DNA from: CADCWK01 sp964244115
Lineage (GTDB): Bacteria; Chloroflexota; Chloroflexia; Thermomicrobiales; UBA6265
Direction of reading: 5' to 3'
DNA length: 58,784 bases
Assembly (NCBI GenBank): GCA_964244115.1
Contig: CAXTHM010000017.1
Coordinates: 1-58,784 of the forward strand
Every line of letters begins with the position of its first letter. Within the stretch, counting starts at the first letter, position 1. Below are positions 17,646-26,625 of this stretch, piece by piece. A program made the position numbers and the translations under genes. The notes under the pieces were generated by a model that did not search any database, had not been told where the DNA came from, and saw only the letters and a list, made by a program, of their open reading frames with translations.

Positions 17646-18458
17646 ATGGCTGAGGTAGTCCAGACAAGCGAACTTGATCTGACGCGGCACGGGTTGGAGA
17701 ACGGCCTGCGTGTCCGCCATATCATGACGGAGAAGCCAATTACTGTAATAGAGGACCAAGATATTGAGGAAATTCGACAATCCAAAAAATTCAAAGGCTT
17801 TGACCACTTGCCCGTTAGAGATACGTCCGGCCAGATCATTGGACGTCTAGATCAGCACAACATGTCTGGTTCCGGGACCGTTCGTGAAGCGATGGTGCCA
17901 CTCACCGGAGATATGCTGGTTTCAGCTGATCAATCGCTTGCTCACTTCCTGCCAACCATGCGGAAGCACTCCTGTCGGCTCGTGGTAGAGGGCGAGGGTA
18001 TCTCAGCGATCGTGACTCGAAGTGACCTGCAGAAGATGCCAGTTCGCCTGTTGGCATTCTCACTGGTATCTCACCTTGAGCAGTTGATGTTCGAGGAGAT
18101 TGAACTGCTGTATGACGATGATGAGGAGCAGAGCCTTGACTGCTTAGATCCTGCAGTAGCCAAGCGGGTGCGAGGATTGTGGTCGAGTGCAAAGGTGAGA
18201 GGACTCGATCTTGGCTGTCTCGAATATACAGACTTCGGGCATAAAGTTGGGATCTTGAGCGGTACGGTTAATGCCAAATTGACATCAGATTTTGAGGGTG
18301 AAGTCTCATCAGTGAAAGAATTGCGCAACGATGTGGCTCATCGCAAGGAATACATGGCGAGTACTGACAAGCTGAACGAATTCCTTGACAGCATCCGGAC
18401 ATGCAACAAGTGGATCGGGGTCTTTCTGGAGCGTCGCAGGCTGCGAGCCGCCACGTGA
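17646..18458 (+). CDS. Two-CBS-domain protein with C-terminal HEPN-like helical region
   Basis: Residues 22-72 (VRHIMTEKPITVIEDQD ... HLPVRDTSG) and about 79-130 (VREAMVPLTGDMLVSADQSL ... VVEGEGISAIVTRSDL) are a CBS pair, a module that binds adenine nucleotides or S-adenosylmethionine. The remaining 140 residues are mostly helical and contain ELRNDVAHRKEY at 225-236. RNDVAH fits the R-x4-H active-site motif of HEPN ribonucleases, and the surrounding pattern (hydrophobic-Leu-Arg-Asn) is typical. This gives a ligand sensor fused to a possible RNase toxin. The ATG is three bases after the upstream stop. Codon use and G+C (about 50%) are clearly below the flanking genes, suggesting acquisition as a cassette. 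The HEPN assignment rests on motif and helical character only. Confidence 0.72.
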   Translation: MAEVVQTSELDLTRHGLENGLRVRHIMTEKPITVIEDQDIEEIRQSKKFKGFDHLPVRDTSGQIIGRLDQHNMSGSGTVREAMVPLTGDMLVSADQSLAHFLPTMRKHSCRLVVEGEGISAIVTRSDLQKMPVRLLAFSLVSHLEQLMFEEIELLYDDDEEQSLDCLDPAVAKRVRGLWSSAKVRGLDLGCLEYTDFGHKVGILSGTVNAKLTSDFEGEVSSVKELRNDVAHRKEYMASTDKLNEFLDSIRTCNKWIGVFLERRRLRAAT

Positions 18459-18673
18459 GTCGTACTGAGTAGCACCAACTTCCTGAATCCCGGCATTGCC
18501 CGCCCGATCCACACCGCTCCACACCGCCGGGTCGCAGCCGGGCACACGGGTGTCGGATAATCGCTCCACGGTCGGAACCACACACCAGACGATGACACCG
18601 CTACCCCACTCCCCGGGAACGTCTCCCCTCTCCATCCGCAGATGGGGAGGGACCTGGGGGTGGGGCCGGCCAC

Positions 18674-21499
18674 ATGACAGAGAGCAGGACAGGGATGGGG
18701 ATCAAGCTGATCGAGGTGTCGCTGCCGCTGGACGACATCAACCGGGCCGCCGCCCGCGAGAAGAGCATCCGGCACGGCCACCCCAGCACCCTCCACCTCT
18801 GGTGGGCGCGGCGCCCCCTGGCCGCGGCCCGCGCCGTCCTGTTCAGCTCGATCATCGACGACCCCTCCTCGCCCGAGTACCGCTGGCGGGACGAGCAGAC
18901 GCGCGATCGGACCACCGAGGAGATCGACACCGAGCGCAAGCGGCTCCACGGCATCATCAGCCGGATGGTGCCCTGGGAGGCCTCCAACGACGAGGCGATC
19001 CTCAAGGAAGTCCGCGACGAGATCCTGTGGGCGACCAACGGCAACCCGCCGCCGGTGCTGGACCCGTTCGCCGGCGGTGGGTCGATCCCGCTGGAGGCGC
19101 AGCGGCTCGGGCTGGAGGCCCACGCTAGCGACCTCAACCCGGTCGCGGTGGTGATCAATAAGGCGCTGATCGAGATCCCGCCAAAATACGCTGGGCAGGC
19201 ACCGGTCAACCCGGAATCGCGCAAGAGCGAAGTCGCCGGAGTCGAGTGGAAGGGCGCAACGGGCCTCGCCGTGGATGTTCGGTATTACGGCAAGTGGATG
19301 CAGGACGAGGCCGAGCGTCGCATTGGCCACCTTTATCCGAAGGTGCAACTCCCGCCGGAGCAGGGAGGCGGCGAGGCGACGGTAATCGCTTGGCTTTGGG
19401 CTCGAACGGTGACGTGTCCAAATCCTGTTTGCGGACGTCATGCGCCGCTGGTCAGTTCATTCTGGCTATCTAAGAAGAAGGGTAAGGAGACGTGGGTCGA
19501 GCCGATTATTGATCAAAGCAAGGATCGAGTTCGGTTCAAGGTGCGGACAGGCAACGGGCAACCACAAGATGAAACAGTCAAGCGATCCGGCGGAACGTGC
19601 GTCTTCTGCGGTGCGGCCCTTCCATTTAAATTTTTGCGTGCCGAGGGTAGGGCGGGGCGGATGAAGCGTCAGCTGATGACAATTGTTGGCGAGAGTAGGG
19701 GCGGTCGACGTTATTTTGCTCCAACAGAGTTCCAGGAAGATACAGCTAATGCTGCAATTCCAAAATGGAAGCCGGAGGGTGCAATCTCTCATTGGCCTGG
19801 GCGTACCAATGTCGTTGAATACGGTATGACAGAATTTCAAGACCTCTTTACTAACCGACAGCTAGTTGCGTTGACAACATTTAGCGAGCTTGTCGGCGAA
19901 GCAAAAGCCTTAGTCCGTACTGATGCAGTAGCAGCTGGGATAGCAACTAGGAGTCTTGGCGCTAGTGACGCCGAGACTAACGCAGATCTCTACGCAAATG
20001 CACTAGTAACCTATCTCAGTATTGGTGTGAGCAGACTGGCTGACATCTCGAACACCATTTGTACTTGGAAGTCTTCAATGGATCAAGCAATCCATTTGTT
20101 TACTCGGCAAGCAATTCCTATGACGTGGGACTTTGCTGAAACTCAGCCCTTCTCTAAAGCCGCTGGAGGCTATGTGGTGGCTCTGAATTCGGTCGCTAAA
20201 GTGTTGGAGCGACTTCCTGACACCACTGACGGATATACACGTCAAATGAACGCGCAAGATCTCCAAATAGACGAATCATATATTATTTCAACTGATCCTC
20301 CTTACTATGATAATGTCGGATATGCTGACCTGAGCGATTTTTTCTACATCTGGCTTAGGGCCTCGCTCGCTGAGTCCGACCCTAGCTTATTCAAAACGCT
20401 GTTGGTGCCAAAACAAGAGGAATTAGTTGCAATTTCCTACCGATTCAAGAATGGAAAACAGGAGGCAGACGCATTCTTCGAAGAGGGTCTGGAGCGTGTA
20501 TTTGGTAACATTGCCCGAGGTCAGCAACGCTCGATTCCATTTACCGTTTACTACGCCTTTAAGCAAACTGAGTCCGCACCTGATAGCGACGAGACCGTCA
20601 TTGGTTCTTCCACTGGATGGGAGACCATGCTTGAAGGTCTAATCAGGTCCGGATTCGGCATTACAGCGACGTGGCCGATGCGTACAGAAATGAGCAATCG
20701 ATTGATCGGAAGGGGATCAAATGCTCTCGCGTCGTCGATTGTCCTTGCCTGTCGTGTCCGTGAAACCACTGTTGGAACAACAACTCGCAATGACTTCATC
20801 CGTGAACTCAAGCGCAAACTCCCGGGCAAGTTGAAGGTAATGCAGCAGGCCAGCATCGCGCCGGTCGACCTGGCCCAGGCCGCAATTGGCCCAGGCATGG
20901 CGATTTACTCCGCCTACTCGGGTGTGCTGGAACCAAACGGCAGCAAGATGCGCGTCCGGACGGCCCTGCAACTGATCAACCAAGTGCTCGATGAGGTGCT
21001 TGCCGACAACGACTCGGAGTACGACCGCGAGACCGGATGGGCTGTTGCCTGGTTCGAGCAGTCAGGGATGAACGAGGCCGCCTACGGCACGGCTGAAACG
21101 CTAGCGACGGCGCGCAACGTCTCAGTCATGGCCATGAGGGATGCCGGAATCCTCAGCTCCGCCAAGGGCAAGGTTCAACTGCTTAAGCGGAGCGAACTGC
21201 CGGAAGCATGGTCTCCAGAGCGAGACAAGCGTCTGACCGACTGGGAGATCGTCCAACACCTGATTTGGGAGCTGGAGACCAGAGGGCAGCCCGGTGCCGC
21301 TTCCATCATGCGGGCTGTGGGGTCACGGGCCGAGGCCGCCAAAGATCTAGCGTACCGGCTCTACACCGTCTCTGAGCGCAAGGGCTGGACGCAGGAGGCT
21401 TTGGCTTACAACGGCCTCGTCATTGCCTGGCCAGACATTAGCCGGCTCGCCGGTGACGCCGCGCAGGAGCAGACCGGCCAACTTGCATTCACGACCTAA
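18674..21499 (+). CDS. DUF1156-type adenine DNA methyltransferase
   Basis: The N terminus, LIEVSLPLDDINRAA ... HPSTLHLWWARRPLAAA, is the DUF1156 signature. Motif I is DPFAGGGSIPLEAQR at about residues 130-144 and motif IV is DPPYYDN near 541, so it is a gamma/beta-type amino-methyltransferase probably making N6-methyladenine or N4-methylcytosine. Cys clusters CPNPVCGRH and CVFCG near residues 248 and 309 suggest a zinc-binding insertion. The ends of the gene have host-like G+C, but about 19230-20810 is near 48% G+C, indicating replacement of the middle, where target recognition would reside. An ATG at 18695 with AGGACAGGG upstream is a good alternative start. The 215-bp gap before it contains only a family-B palindrome at 18600-18650. 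It presumably marks self DNA. Confidence 0.9.
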   Translation: MTESRTGMGIKLIEVSLPLDDINRAAAREKSIRHGHPSTLHLWWARRPLAAARAVLFSSIIDDPSSPEYRWRDEQTRDRTTEEIDTERKRLHGIISRMVPWEASNDEAILKEVRDEILWATNGNPPPVLDPFAGGGSIPLEAQRLGLEAHASDLNPVAVVINKALIEIPPKYAGQAPVNPESRKSEVAGVEWKGATGLAVDVRYYGKWMQDEAERRIGHLYPKVQLPPEQGGGEATVIAWLWARTVTCPNPVCGRHAPLVSSFWLSKKKGKETWVEPIIDQSKDRVRFKVRTGNGQPQDETVKRSGGTCVFCGAALPFKFLRAEGRAGRMKRQLMTIVGESRGGRRYFAPTEFQEDTANAAIPKWKPEGAISHWPGRTNVVEYGMTEFQDLFTNRQLVALTTFSELVGEAKALVRTDAVAAGIATRSLGASDAETNADLYANALVTYLSIGVSRLADISNTICTWKSSMDQAIHLFTRQAIPMTWDFAETQPFSKAAGGYVVALNSVAKVLERLPDTTDGYTRQMNAQDLQIDESYIISTDPPYYDNVGYADLSDFFYIWLRASLAESDPSLFKTLLVPKQEELVAISYRFKNGKQEADAFFEEGLERVFGNIARGQQRSIPFTVYYAFKQTESAPDSDETVIGSSTGWETMLEGLIRSGFGITATWPMRTEMSNRLIGRGSNALASSIVLACRVRETTVGTTTRNDFIRELKRKLPGKLKVMQQASIAPVDLAQAAIGPGMAIYSAYSGVLEPNGSKMRVRTALQLINQVLDEVLADNDSEYDRETGWAVAWFEQSGMNEAAYGTAETLATARNVSVMAMRDAGILSSAKGKVQLLKRSELPEAWSPERDKRLTDWEIVQHLIWELETRGQPGAASIMRAVGSRAEAAKDLAYRLYTVSERKGWTQEALAYNGLVIAWPDISRLAGDAAQEQTGQLAFTT

Positions 21500-21599
21500 T
21501 CAAGTCCGCCCTAAGTAGACGAGAGCTGTCGGACAACGACGCCGACATGGGAACATGGCAATGAGAGCCGCCGAGTGACGTCAGTGAGGACTAGGAACC

Positions 21600-24500
21600 A
21601 TGGTCGTCAGTAATCGTGACCGCGTCAACCGGAGCATGGATCTGCTCATGCAGGGCCTTGGCCCATTCGTCGTGCGCGAGATGCACGCCAAGTACGGCGA
21701 CACTTGGTGGCAGCAATACCAGCAGGGCGGGTTTAACGTCCGCGCCAGCAGTCCCGGCGAACTGGACGCACAGGGCCTTCTCAAGCTCATGCGTGACGAG
21801 TGGCGGATGGTCTTCGGCAACACGCTCGGCAACTTCGAGCGCAACCTCGTCCATGAGCTGGTCGAAGCTCGAAACCGGTGGGCGCATCAGGAAGCCTTCA
21901 ACGTCTCTGATACCGAGCGGGTGCTGGACAGCGTCGTCCGGCTGCTTCAAGCCGTCTCTGCCAACGAGCAGGTCGACCTCGTCGAGCGGGAGCGGCAGGC
22001 CGTCCGCCGGGCTCAGTTCGAGGAGTACGCCAAGCGCGAGGAGCGCAAGGCCAGCACAACCGCCATTCAGAGTCCGGTTACTGGCTCCGGCCTACGCTCT
22101 TGGCGGGACGTTATCACGCCCCACCCCGATGTCCAGAAGGGCGTCTTTCAGCAGGCCGAATTTGCCGCCGACCTGGCTCAGGTCCACCGCGGCGAGGGAA
22201 CCGACGAGTACGCGGACCCAGTTGAATTCTTCCGCCGGACCTACCTGACCGAGGGCCTACGGACGCTGATTCGCGGCGGCGTCCAGCGCTTGGCCGGCAC
22301 CGGCGGCGACCCGGTCATCGAACTCCAGACCAACTTCGGTGGCGGCAAGACCCACTCGATGCTGGCCCTCTATCACATTGCTTCCGACATCGAGTTGGCG
22401 GACATCCCGGGGCTGGAGCCGATCATCCAGGAGATCGAGGCCAGCGGCGTCCGGGTCGCCGATATCCCGGTCCCCAAGCGGGCCGTACTCGTCGGGACGG
22501 CACTTGGGCCGAACCAGGTCCGGCGCCATGAGGACGGCGTCGAGACGCGGACGCTCTGGGGCGAGATGGCCTGGCAGCTGGGCCGCCGAAAGGGCTACGC
22601 GCTGGTCGAGGACTCCGACAAGTCCGGCGTCAACCCTGGAGCTGACATCCTATCCAAGCTGTTCAACGAGTTCAGTCCGGCGTTGATCCTGATCGACGAG
22701 TGGGTCGCCTTCGTCCGGCAGCTCTACAAGGTCGACGGCCTGGCGGCCGGATCGTTCGACGCCAATCTTTCCTTCGCCCAGTCCCTGACGGAGGCCGTCC
22801 GTCAGTCGTCCAAGACGCTGCTGGTCGCGTCACTGCCGTCGTCCGATATCGAGATCGGCGGCGAGGGCGGCCGGGAAGCACTGGACCGGCTGCGCAATAC
22901 CTTCGGACGGATGCAGACGTCCTGGCGCCCGGCTACGACCGAGGAAGGGTTCGAGATCGTCCGGCGACGCCTGTTCGAGCCCATCGACGACACTGCGCTC
23001 TTCACCCAGCGCGATGCTGTCCTCCGCGCCTTTAGCGACATGTACCGCAAGGAGTACGGCCAGTTCCCGAGCCGGCTGACCGAGGGCGACTATCGACGCC
23101 GAATGGAGTCGGCCTATCCGATCCACCCTGAGTTGTTCGATCAACTCTACGGGGCGTGGTCGACGTTGGACAAGTTCCAGCGCACTCGTGGTGTCCTCCG
23201 CCTGATGGCCAGCGTCATCCACACTCTTTGGGCTCGCAATGACCAGAGCCTGCTTATCATGCCAGCCAATGTGCCGATGGACGCCGGGCCGGTCGTCGAC
23301 GAGTTGACCCGCTACCTGGACGACCCGTGGAAGCCAGTCATTGAGCGCGACGTCGACGGCGAGCAGTCGCTGCCGATTCAGCTTGATGGCCAGAATCCGA
23401 ATTTTGGCCGTCTGTCGGCCTCGCGGCGCGTGGCCCGGACCGTCTACCTCGGCTCGGCCCCGACGTATAACACCTCAAATAGGGGCATCGACGACCGCGA
23501 CATCAAGCTCGGCGTCGTCCAGCCGGGCGAAAACGCTGCCACCTTCGGGGACGCTCTCCGGACCCTGTCCGACCGGGCAACCCACCTCTACGTAGACCGG
23601 GGCCGCTACTGGTACTCCACCCAGCCGAACGTTTCACGGACCGCTCAGGACAGGGCTCAAAGCTATTCCGCCGACGCCGTCTATGTCGCGATTGCCAATC
23701 GTCTCCGGGACCAGGAGGCGAAGCAGAAGTCGGACTTCGTTGGGGTCCATGTCGCTCCATCCTCGACGGCCGATGTCCGCGACGAGCCGACCGCTCGCCT
23801 CGTGATCCTCGACTCCGAGTACCCGCATCTCCGCAATAGCGACGACTCGAAGGCCATCGCGTTCGCGACGAAGCTGCTCAACGGCCGAGGGGACAGCCCA
23901 CGGCTGTACCGCAACACGCTCGTCTTCGCCGCGCCAGATGCTGCGAAACTGAGCGACCTCGACGGCGTCGTGCGTGACTTCCTCGCCTGGGAGGGGATCT
24001 GCGCCGAGGCCGAACAACTCAATCTCGACAACTTCCAGAAGACGCAGGCCGAGAACAAGAAGCGGGAAGCCGACGCCAAGTTCAAGGCGCAATTGGCTGA
24101 GACCTATCAGTGGGTGCTCGTCCCGCGTCAGGACGTCAGCAGTTCGGCTATCGAGTGGGATGTGTCGAAAACGCTCGGTGGCGGTGCTGACTCGATTACG
24201 ACCCGGGTCAGCCAGCGCCTTCGAAACGACGGTTTGCTCTACACGACCATGGCCGGTTCGCTCCTCGCCAACGACCTTCGTAAGGTCCTCTGGCGGACGG
24301 GTGATCATGTCTCCGTCAAGCAGCTCGCCGAGTATTACGCCCAGTACCTCTACCTCGCCCGGCTGAAGAACGCCGATGTCCTGCTCGATGCCGTCGCCGA
24401 CGGTGCCGCCAACATGATGTGGTCGACCGAGACGTTCGCCCTCGCTGAGCGCTTCAACGACGAGACCGACCGCTACGAGGGCCTGTCGCAGGGTGGCATG

Positions 24501-24983
24501 CGCCGCCGCCCGACGCTCGATCCCAACTGGGTCGTCGTCCGTCCCATGATCGCGCAGGCGCAGATCGACGCCGATCGACAGGCTGAGCTGGAGCGGCTTC
24601 GCGCCGAGCGTGAGCGTCAGCGACTCGAGGAGGAACGTCGACGTCGTGAGCGGGGCGAAGACCCGATCGATCGGCCTGACGAAGATGACGACGAGATTGA
24701 CGGTGGCGACCCTATCGTCATTTCACATCCGCCTCCACCACCGATGCGAAAGACCCGTCGATACTGGGCGAACGTCGACGTCGAGCCGATCAAGATGGCA
24801 TCACAGACCTCGAAGATCAGCGCCGAGATCGTCCAGCATCTCCAGAGCCTGGTCGGCTCCGACGTGACGGTCTCGATCCAGATCAACGCGAAGGTCCCCA
24901 ACGGCATCCCGGACGACGTCATCCGGGTTCTGCGAGAGAACAGCACGGTTCTCAAGCTCAAGTACGAGCTGGAAGAGGAATAG
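21600..24983 (+). CDS. DUF499 ATPase with N-terminal Swt1-like HEPN motif
   Basis: Large AAA-type ATPase of the DUF499 group, the regular partner of DUF1156 methyltransferases. Walker A is NFGGGKTHSM near residue 247 and Walker B is LILIDEWVAF at 362-371, followed by LLVASLPSSD and an arginine-rich sensor region. The first 110 residues are helical and contain VEARNRWAHQ, with Arg91 and His96 giving the R-x4-H HEPN motif in the manner of Swt1-type domains. A charged coiled coil (about 980-1030; ERLRAERERQRLEEERRRRE) precedes a short C-terminal fold. It begins 100 bp after the methyltransferase. By analogy with other defence ATPases it would couple target sensing to an effector; that part is inference. 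Confidence 0.88.
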   Translation: MVVSNRDRVNRSMDLLMQGLGPFVVREMHAKYGDTWWQQYQQGGFNVRASSPGELDAQGLLKLMRDEWRMVFGNTLGNFERNLVHELVEARNRWAHQEAFNVSDTERVLDSVVRLLQAVSANEQVDLVERERQAVRRAQFEEYAKREERKASTTAIQSPVTGSGLRSWRDVITPHPDVQKGVFQQAEFAADLAQVHRGEGTDEYADPVEFFRRTYLTEGLRTLIRGGVQRLAGTGGDPVIELQTNFGGGKTHSMLALYHIASDIELADIPGLEPIIQEIEASGVRVADIPVPKRAVLVGTALGPNQVRRHEDGVETRTLWGEMAWQLGRRKGYALVEDSDKSGVNPGADILSKLFNEFSPALILIDEWVAFVRQLYKVDGLAAGSFDANLSFAQSLTEAVRQSSKTLLVASLPSSDIEIGGEGGREALDRLRNTFGRMQTSWRPATTEEGFEIVRRRLFEPIDDTALFTQRDAVLRAFSDMYRKEYGQFPSRLTEGDYRRRMESAYPIHPELFDQLYGAWSTLDKFQRTRGVLRLMASVIHTLWARNDQSLLIMPANVPMDAGPVVDELTRYLDDPWKPVIERDVDGEQSLPIQLDGQNPNFGRLSASRRVARTVYLGSAPTYNTSNRGIDDRDIKLGVVQPGENAATFGDALRTLSDRATHLYVDRGRYWYSTQPNVSRTAQDRAQSYSADAVYVAIANRLRDQEAKQKSDFVGVHVAPSSTADVRDEPTARLVILDSEYPHLRNSDDSKAIAFATKLLNGRGDSPRLYRNTLVFAAPDAAKLSDLDGVVRDFLAWEGICAEAEQLNLDNFQKTQAENKKREADAKFKAQLAETYQWVLVPRQDVSSSAIEWDVSKTLGGGADSITTRVSQRLRNDGLLYTTMAGSLLANDLRKVLWRTGDHVSVKQLAEYYAQYLYLARLKNADVLLDAVADGAANMMWSTETFALAERFNDETDRYEGLSQGGMRRRPTLDPNWVVVRPMIAQAQIDADRQAELERLRAERERQRLEEERRRRERGEDPIDRPDEDDDEIDGGDPIVISHPPPPPMRKTRRYWANVDVEPIKMASQTSKISAEIVQHLQSLVGSDVTVSIQINAKVPNGIPDDVIRVLRENSTVLKLKYELEEE

Positions 24984-24992
24984 GGGGATCTC

Positions 24993-25040
24993 CCAACGCA
25001 GCCGGGCCTGCCAACGACTGCCAGGCCCGGCTGTATTGGG
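24993..25040. terminator. Bidirectional hairpin closing the defence operon
   Basis: AGCCGGGCCTG (25000-25010) and CAGGCCCGGCT (25022-25032) are perfectly complementary over 11 bp, with outer CCCAA/TTGGG pairs extending the stem. It lies between the convergent ATPase gene and WYL regulator, so it can serve both. There is no long T-run on either side. Confidence 0.75.
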
Positions 25041-25068
25041 ATCCTTACGATGGTGACCGCTTCGCGAT

Positions 25069-26076
25069 CTAGCGGGCCGCCTCGGTCATCTGGCCCGGGC
25101 TGCCGGCCGCGGTCCTGGTCAGGTGGCGGCGGGCGTTGGCGAGGGCGAGTTCGGCCTGCCGCGTCAGGGCGACGCGGAGCTCGTCCGGTTTGACGATGGT
25201 GAAGGGGAAGGGGAGCGCCGCGATGTCGCGGGCCAGCCACTCCAGATCACCGACCGAGTTGCGCATCCGGACGCCGCCCTCGACCTCGTCCAGCAGCGCC
25301 AGGGCCGGCGGCAGGACGGTCCGGGCCTGCTCCAGCGTCGTCTCCAGCAGGATCTCGACGTCCCATTCCTCTGGGACACGGGCGAGCGAGTCGAGCAGGA
25401 AAGCGACCGGGTCGAAGTGGTCGGGCCGGAAGAAGACGCCTTCGCGCAGTTCGGCCGTCTCGATCCGGTCCAGCCGGAAGCAGCGCAGCTCCGTTCGCAG
25501 CCGGCAGAAGCCGACGGCGTACCAGCGGCCGGCCCGGTAGACGATCCCGTACGGCTCGACGATGCGCTCGGTCATGCCCTTGTCGTAGCCGGCCGTGTAG
25601 CGCATCCAGATCGGGCGGCGCTGGGTGATCGCCCGGCTGATCAGCGTGACCGTCCCCGTCGTCGGGGCCGATTCGGCCGGCGTCAGGTCCAGGCTGAGCG
25701 CGCCCTGGACGGCCCGGACCTGCTCCCGCAGCGCGTCCGGCAGGACCCGCTCGATCTTGGCGAGCGCGCCCTCGGTGTCCGGCGCGGAAGCCGTCAGCCC
25801 CAGCCGCCGGGCGGCCAGCAGCCCGAGGACGACGGCCAGCGCCTCGTCGTCGGTGAACATCATCGGCGGCAGGCGGTGGCCACCCCGGATCCGGTAGCCG
25901 CCGTAGCGGCCCCGCTCCGTCTCGACCGGGATGCCGAGATCCTGGAGCATCGTGATGTACCGGCGGATGGTGCGCTTGTCGACCTCCAGCCGCTCGGCGA
26001 GCTCGGTCCCGCCCATCCGGTGGCGCGACTGCAGGAGTTCGAGCACGGTCAGAACCCGCGTCGTCGGGTGATACAT
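25069..26076 (-). CDS. YafY-type transcription regulator with HTH and WYL domains
   Basis: The N-terminal 60 residues are a DeoR/HTH_11-like winged helix (VLELLQSRHRMGGTELAERL, DKRTIRRYITMLQDLGIPV). The WYL domain core is GRWYAVGFCRLRTELRCFRL near residue 190, and a C-terminal WCX-like segment follows. WYL proteins bind nucleic acid or nucleotide ligands and often regulate defence loci. The gene is tail-to-tail with the DUF499 ATPase, so control of that operon would be in trans and is only a possibility. The ATG at 26076 opens directly on the HTH. Length (335 residues) is normal. Confidence 0.9.
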   Translation of the reverse strand: MYHPTTRVLTVLELLQSRHRMGGTELAERLEVDKRTIRRYITMLQDLGIPVETERGRYGGYRIRGGHRLPPMMFTDDEALAVVLGLLAARRLGLTASAPDTEGALAKIERVLPDALREQVRAVQGALSLDLTPAESAPTTGTVTLISRAITQRRPIWMRYTAGYDKGMTERIVEPYGIVYRAGRWYAVGFCRLRTELRCFRLDRIETAELREGVFFRPDHFDPVAFLLDSLARVPEEWDVEILLETTLEQARTVLPPALALLDEVEGGVRMRNSVGDLEWLARDIAALPFPFTIVKPDELRVALTRQAELALANARRHLTRTAAGSPGQMTEAAR

Positions 26077-26303
26077 CCTGATCCTCCACAGACATCCTGG
26101 TCGGGAACGTTCACTCGCGCCGGGGGCCAGACCGTGGCCATAGAACGCATGTCCGTATTCTACCCCAGCGACTCTGTCTGCGAGTCACACTCGTGAATGG
26201 GAACATTCGTTCGTAATGCGGACCCCGCCTGACCGCTTCCGTAGGGACACTGGGAGCAGACCCGGACGCGAGGCGAGCCGGGTCGGAAACGACGGAGGAC
26301 GTC

Positions 26304-26486
26304 ATGGAACTGCGCGTCATGGAACTCGTCCTGGAAGCTGAGCGGGCGGCCAGCGCGGCTCGCCATCGTCACGACCCGCCGGCCTACGTCGTGATCACGC
26401 CGGAGCCGCACCGGAGCCGCTGGCAGGCCTTCGCGGGCGGCGTCGGCGCCCTGCTCGCGGTCATCGCGAGCGTCGGCGGCCGCTAA
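26304..26486 (+). CDS. Small 60-aa protein with C-terminal hydrophobic helix
   Basis: A strong GGAGG sits six bases before the ATG at 26304, and a perfect intrinsic terminator follows 75 bp after the stop, so this short frame is probably a real transcription unit. The protein has an amphipathic N-terminal helix (MELRVMELVLEAERAASAAR) and a hydrophobic end (AFAGGVGALLAVIASVGG). It could be a membrane-associated small protein. I do not recognise a family. Confidence 0.6.
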   Translation: MELRVMELVLEAERAASAARHRHDPPAYVVITPEPHRSRWQAFAGGVGALLAVIASVGGR

Positions 26487-26560
26487 CACAGCCGCGGCGG
26501 CCCGCTCCAGCTCATCCCGCGAAGCGCCACGAAGCGCTCCCAGCACCCGACATCCGCAGA

Positions 26561-26602
26561 GGACCGGCCCGTCGAGCGCTCGACGGGCCGGTCCTGTTTT
26601 TT
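26561..26602 (+). terminator. Strong intrinsic terminator
   Basis: A 34-bp perfect palindrome (GGACCGGCCCGTCGAGC and its complement) is followed by TGTTTTTT, the classic rho-independent structure on the + strand. It ends the transcript of the small protein at 26304 and insulates it from the convergent gene at 26626. Confidence 0.92.
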
Positions 26603-26625
26603 GGCGAAGCGCGGATCATAGACCT

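Noticed and set aside
12018..24983. Assignment of the defence locus to DISARM, BREX or a phosphorothioation system
   Set aside because: No DUF1998 helicase, PglX/PglZ/BrxC or Dnd-type sulfur-transfer genes are present; the DUF1156 + DUF499 pair fits the Hma-type architecture instead.
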